Assembly (NCBI GenBank): GCA_903873045.1 | Contig: CAIQND010000260.1 | Coordinates: 1 to 7,259 of the forward strand | Direction of reading: 5' to 3' | Length of the DNA: 7,259 nucleotides | From: an uncultured Methylococcaceae bacterium | GTDB taxonomy: Bacteria; Pseudomonadota; Gammaproteobacteria; Methylococcales; Methylomonadaceae | Shown here: one piece after another, positions 5,397-7,259 of the stretch | Position numbering within the stretch: position 1 is the first letter of the stretch | Layout of the letters: each line of letters starts with the position of its first letter | Made by a program: the position numbers and the translations under genes | Notes under the pieces: generated by a model | Told to the model about the DNA's origin: nothing | Database searches by the model: none | What the model saw: only the letters and a program-made list of their open reading frames with translations

Positions 5397-7166
5397 TTAA
5401 TAGTTTGTAGGTTCAATTTGGTAAGCTTCTATCATGGCTTTATGCGTTCCCGGCATTATGGAAGCCACATAAAGTTTATTGGCATGGATTAATGGCGTAG
5501 ACAGTGGACGCCCAGCTCCTTTCAACGTATGCCTGGCAACCAAGGCACCATCTTTTATACGGACGCCATAAACCGTCCCGTTACTTCCGATATCTACAAT
5601 CCATACAATGACATTACCTTTTTCAGTCGGTGTATTAATGATCGGTAGAGAGGGGTGGCTTCTGAAAGTTTTTAAGGCTTCAGGGCTTGACGGGTCAGGG
5701 AACTGCCAAAAGCGTTTAAATTTTGGCAGGCCATTTTCCATAATAATCTTTAGTGCTACCAAGCCTGCTGGATGCGATTTATCAGCCACAAAGCCAGGAA
5801 TAACCACAACCGGATCATCATCAATTGACGTTGAAATGGGTTGAGTCACAATCATGCCCATCCAGCCAAATTTACACTCATCGGTTTTTGTCCCACACAC
5901 ATCAACCAATTGTAGGCGATCATATTGAGTTCCCAGATGCTCTGCATCCACTAAATACACACCACCGTCCTTACTCGCTTGCACCAGTACAGAATAGCCA
6001 TTTGCCATGGTTATTTTAACAGGCGCACTGGCACCTAAATCATAATCCATCCAGGCCAGACATTCCCAGAACGATTTATTATCACAATCACCTGTCGCCG
6101 GTTTTAACTGTACCTCATTTTCCGGTAAGCGGGGAATGAATAAATTCTTGCAGGATGCCATACAAGCCCTGTCTGGATTAGACGGATTAAAATGTGCACA
6201 TAAATTAGTATCGCAACCGGCATCAAATTGTAGCCCCGCCTTTACGCGCATAATGGTATTGGCATAATCCTGTCGGTCAAGATCAATTTGCCCATTACCG
6301 GTAGGCACAAATAATTCAAAATCATCACCAGACTGATAGATTTGAGGGTCAGCGGGCGTCCAAATACCACCGCCGCAAATCATTTCCTGATTGCCGTACT
6401 CTTTGGTTACCGGACAATCAGTTTCCGGTGTTGTTAACAGCACGCTACTGATTGCAGGTTTTACCGCTGATTTGTCGGGTTCTTTATGAGTAGCATGCCA
6501 AGCATCTAAATCAATCTCAAAAAGCCAGCCATGATAGGGTTGTTCATCACCAGAATTGCCAAAAGCAGCATACAGATAACCCAAGGTTGAACCCGGTTTG
6601 AGTGCGTGCTTTAACGCTGAATGTGAAAAAGCGGTTGGTGGATTAAAGGCTACGGCTCCCATTCCGTCAACAGTGGGTTTTTCGGCAGACAGCACCAGAA
6701 CCGGAAACGTTTCATCCACTTGTTTTTTAGCCAGATCAATTACAGCTAAACGATGGCTGGTCCGCACACCTTTAGTCAGGCATTGATAAAGAATAATCAG
6801 CTTGTTGCCTATGATTATGGGGGTTGAAATAAGTTGAGCCAATTGACCATCAGGTGTTGGCGCATTGACTTGCCACTCCAAAACGCCCGTTTCACCATCC
6901 AGTGCCGCAATAACCCCATTTGAAGCAGGCACTAAGACCAGTGGCTTGCCTTGGGACAAATCCAGCAGCGGAGACGCAATAATACTTTCATCAAAAGTAA
7001 CCGAGGGCAGGGCATCGGTAGGAAAGAGTCTCTTTAACGTAAAGTGTTCAGATTGCTTTAACTCAGAGCCATAAAGACCGGCCGAACTGGTTAAAATAAT
7101 ACTGACGACCAGAGCGATAGCAGAAAAATAATTACACAGGGTGAATTGGGTGGCCGTTTTGTTCAA
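5397..7166 (-). CDS. Secreted PQQ-type beta-propeller protein, cysteine-rich
   Basis: A 589-residue exported protein with quinoprotein-like repeats; its substrate is unknown. Seen: a signal peptide (basic N-terminus, hydrophobic core about residues 14-26, likely cleavage after SSAGLYG near 33), then beta-propeller blades. Clear PQQ-repeat motifs are NGVIAALDGETGVLEWQ (83-99), SKDGGVYLVDAEHLG (398-412) and NGTVYGVRIKDGALVARHTL (519-538). GGGIWTPADPQIY (265-277) and WMDYDLGASAPV (382-393) resemble blade motifs of PQQ alcohol or polyvinyl-alcohol dehydrogenases. The mature part has 11 cysteines, many between 318 and 431 (318, 323, 335, 339, 361, 369, 424, 431). This suggests a disulfide-bonded periplasmic insert. 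No CxxCH haem site is present. The start is TTG at 7166-7164: an in-frame TAA lies two codons upstream, and no later ATG would preserve the signal peptide. No PQQ-synthesis gene, cytochrome or transporter is adjacent. It could be a dehydrogenase or a non-enzymatic propeller such as a BamB-like scaffold. Confidence 0.8.
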   Translation of the reverse strand: MNKTATQFTLCNYFSAIALVVSIILTSSAGLYGSELKQSEHFTLKRLFPTDALPSVTFDESIIASPLLDLSQGKPLVLVPASNGVIAALDGETGVLEWQVNAPTPDGQLAQLISTPIIIGNKLIILYQCLTKGVRTSHRLAVIDLAKKQVDETFPVLVLSAEKPTVDGMGAVAFNPPTAFSHSALKHALKPGSTLGYLYAAFGNSGDEQPYHGWLFEIDLDAWHATHKEPDKSAVKPAISSVLLTTPETDCPVTKEYGNQEMICGGGIWTPADPQIYQSGDDFELFVPTGNGQIDLDRQDYANTIMRVKAGLQFDAGCDTNLCAHFNPSNPDRACMASCKNLFIPRLPENEVQLKPATGDCDNKSFWECLAWMDYDLGASAPVKITMANGYSVLVQASKDGGVYLVDAEHLGTQYDRLQLVDVCGTKTDECKFGWMGMIVTQPISTSIDDDPVVVIPGFVADKSHPAGLVALKIIMENGLPKFKRFWQFPDPSSPEALKTFRSHPSLPIINTPTEKGNVIVWIVDIGSNGTVYGVRIKDGALVARHTLKGAGRPLSTPLIHANKLYVASIMPGTHKAMIEAYQIEPTNY

Positions 7167-7226
7167 GCGTTACTCATTAGATATGAAGAAAAATGAGACA
7201 AGATTGTACCGATGAACTATGACGAG

Positions 7227-7255
7227 ATTATGAAAATAAGTAAAATAACGGTCAT
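7227..7255 (-). promoter_or_regulatory. Candidate sigma70-type promoter for the PQQ-like gene
   Basis: On the minus strand, ATGACC (7255-7250, four of six matches to TTGACA) is followed after 17 bases by CATAAT (7232-7227, five of six matches to TATAAT). Transcription would start near 7220, about 54 bases before the TTG start. It lies at the window edge, so what comes further upstream is unseen. Confidence 0.4.
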
Positions 7256-7259
7256 CAAC

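Noticed and set aside
6060..6240. Cysteine cluster in the PQQ-like protein as a haem c or iron-sulfur site
   Set aside because: There is no CxxCH and no ferredoxin-type CxxCxxC spacing. Structural disulfides in an exported protein are the simpler reading.

Overview
The window holds seven protein-coding genes. All lie on the minus strand, so the biological order runs from high to low coordinates. The gene set and the order miaB-ybeZ-ybeY-corC match the conserved gammaproteobacterial arrangement known from Escherichia coli. The moderate, AT-leaning base composition, the PQQ-type beta-propeller protein and the C-run/G-run double-hairpin repeat would suit an environmental gammaproteobacterium. 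A Methylococcales-like methanotroph is possible, but that is an impression from memory and not proven by the sequence.

Layout from the upstream (right) end: (1) a candidate promoter at about 7227-7255 and a secreted, cysteine-rich PQQ-like beta-propeller protein (5397-7166) with a TTG start; (2) a 106-base gap carrying a good sigma70-type promoter for trhO, then trhO (4295-5290), which makes 5-hydroxyuridine at tRNA position 34; (3) a pair of strong G/C hairpins (4218-4286) just after the trhO stop; (4) a cytoplasmic thioredoxin-fold protein with a CPGC active site (3461-4120), followed by a 259-base gap with an intrinsic terminator that forms properly only in minus-strand RNA; (5) the compact cluster miaB (1846-3201), ybeZ/phoH-like (865-1836), ybeY (407-868) and the first 136 codons of corC, which runs off the left edge.

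The cluster is functionally coherent. MiaB thiomethylates tRNA A37, YbeY with its ATPase partner YbeZ acts in rRNA maturation and ribosome quality control, and CorC is the usual genomic companion. The ybeZ/ybeY and ybeY/corC junctions are both 4-base ATGA overlaps, and miaB to ybeZ is only 9 bases, so the four genes are probably co-transcribed. TrhO adds a second tRNA anticodon-loop modification enzyme nearby, but it has its own promoter. The redoxin and the PQQ-like protein have no visible functional tie to the rest. I found no gene cassette that looks like a new biological system. The items most worth a second look are the PQQ-like protein with its cysteine-rich insert and odd start, the double-hairpin repeat, and the RNA structures between the redoxin gene and miaB.
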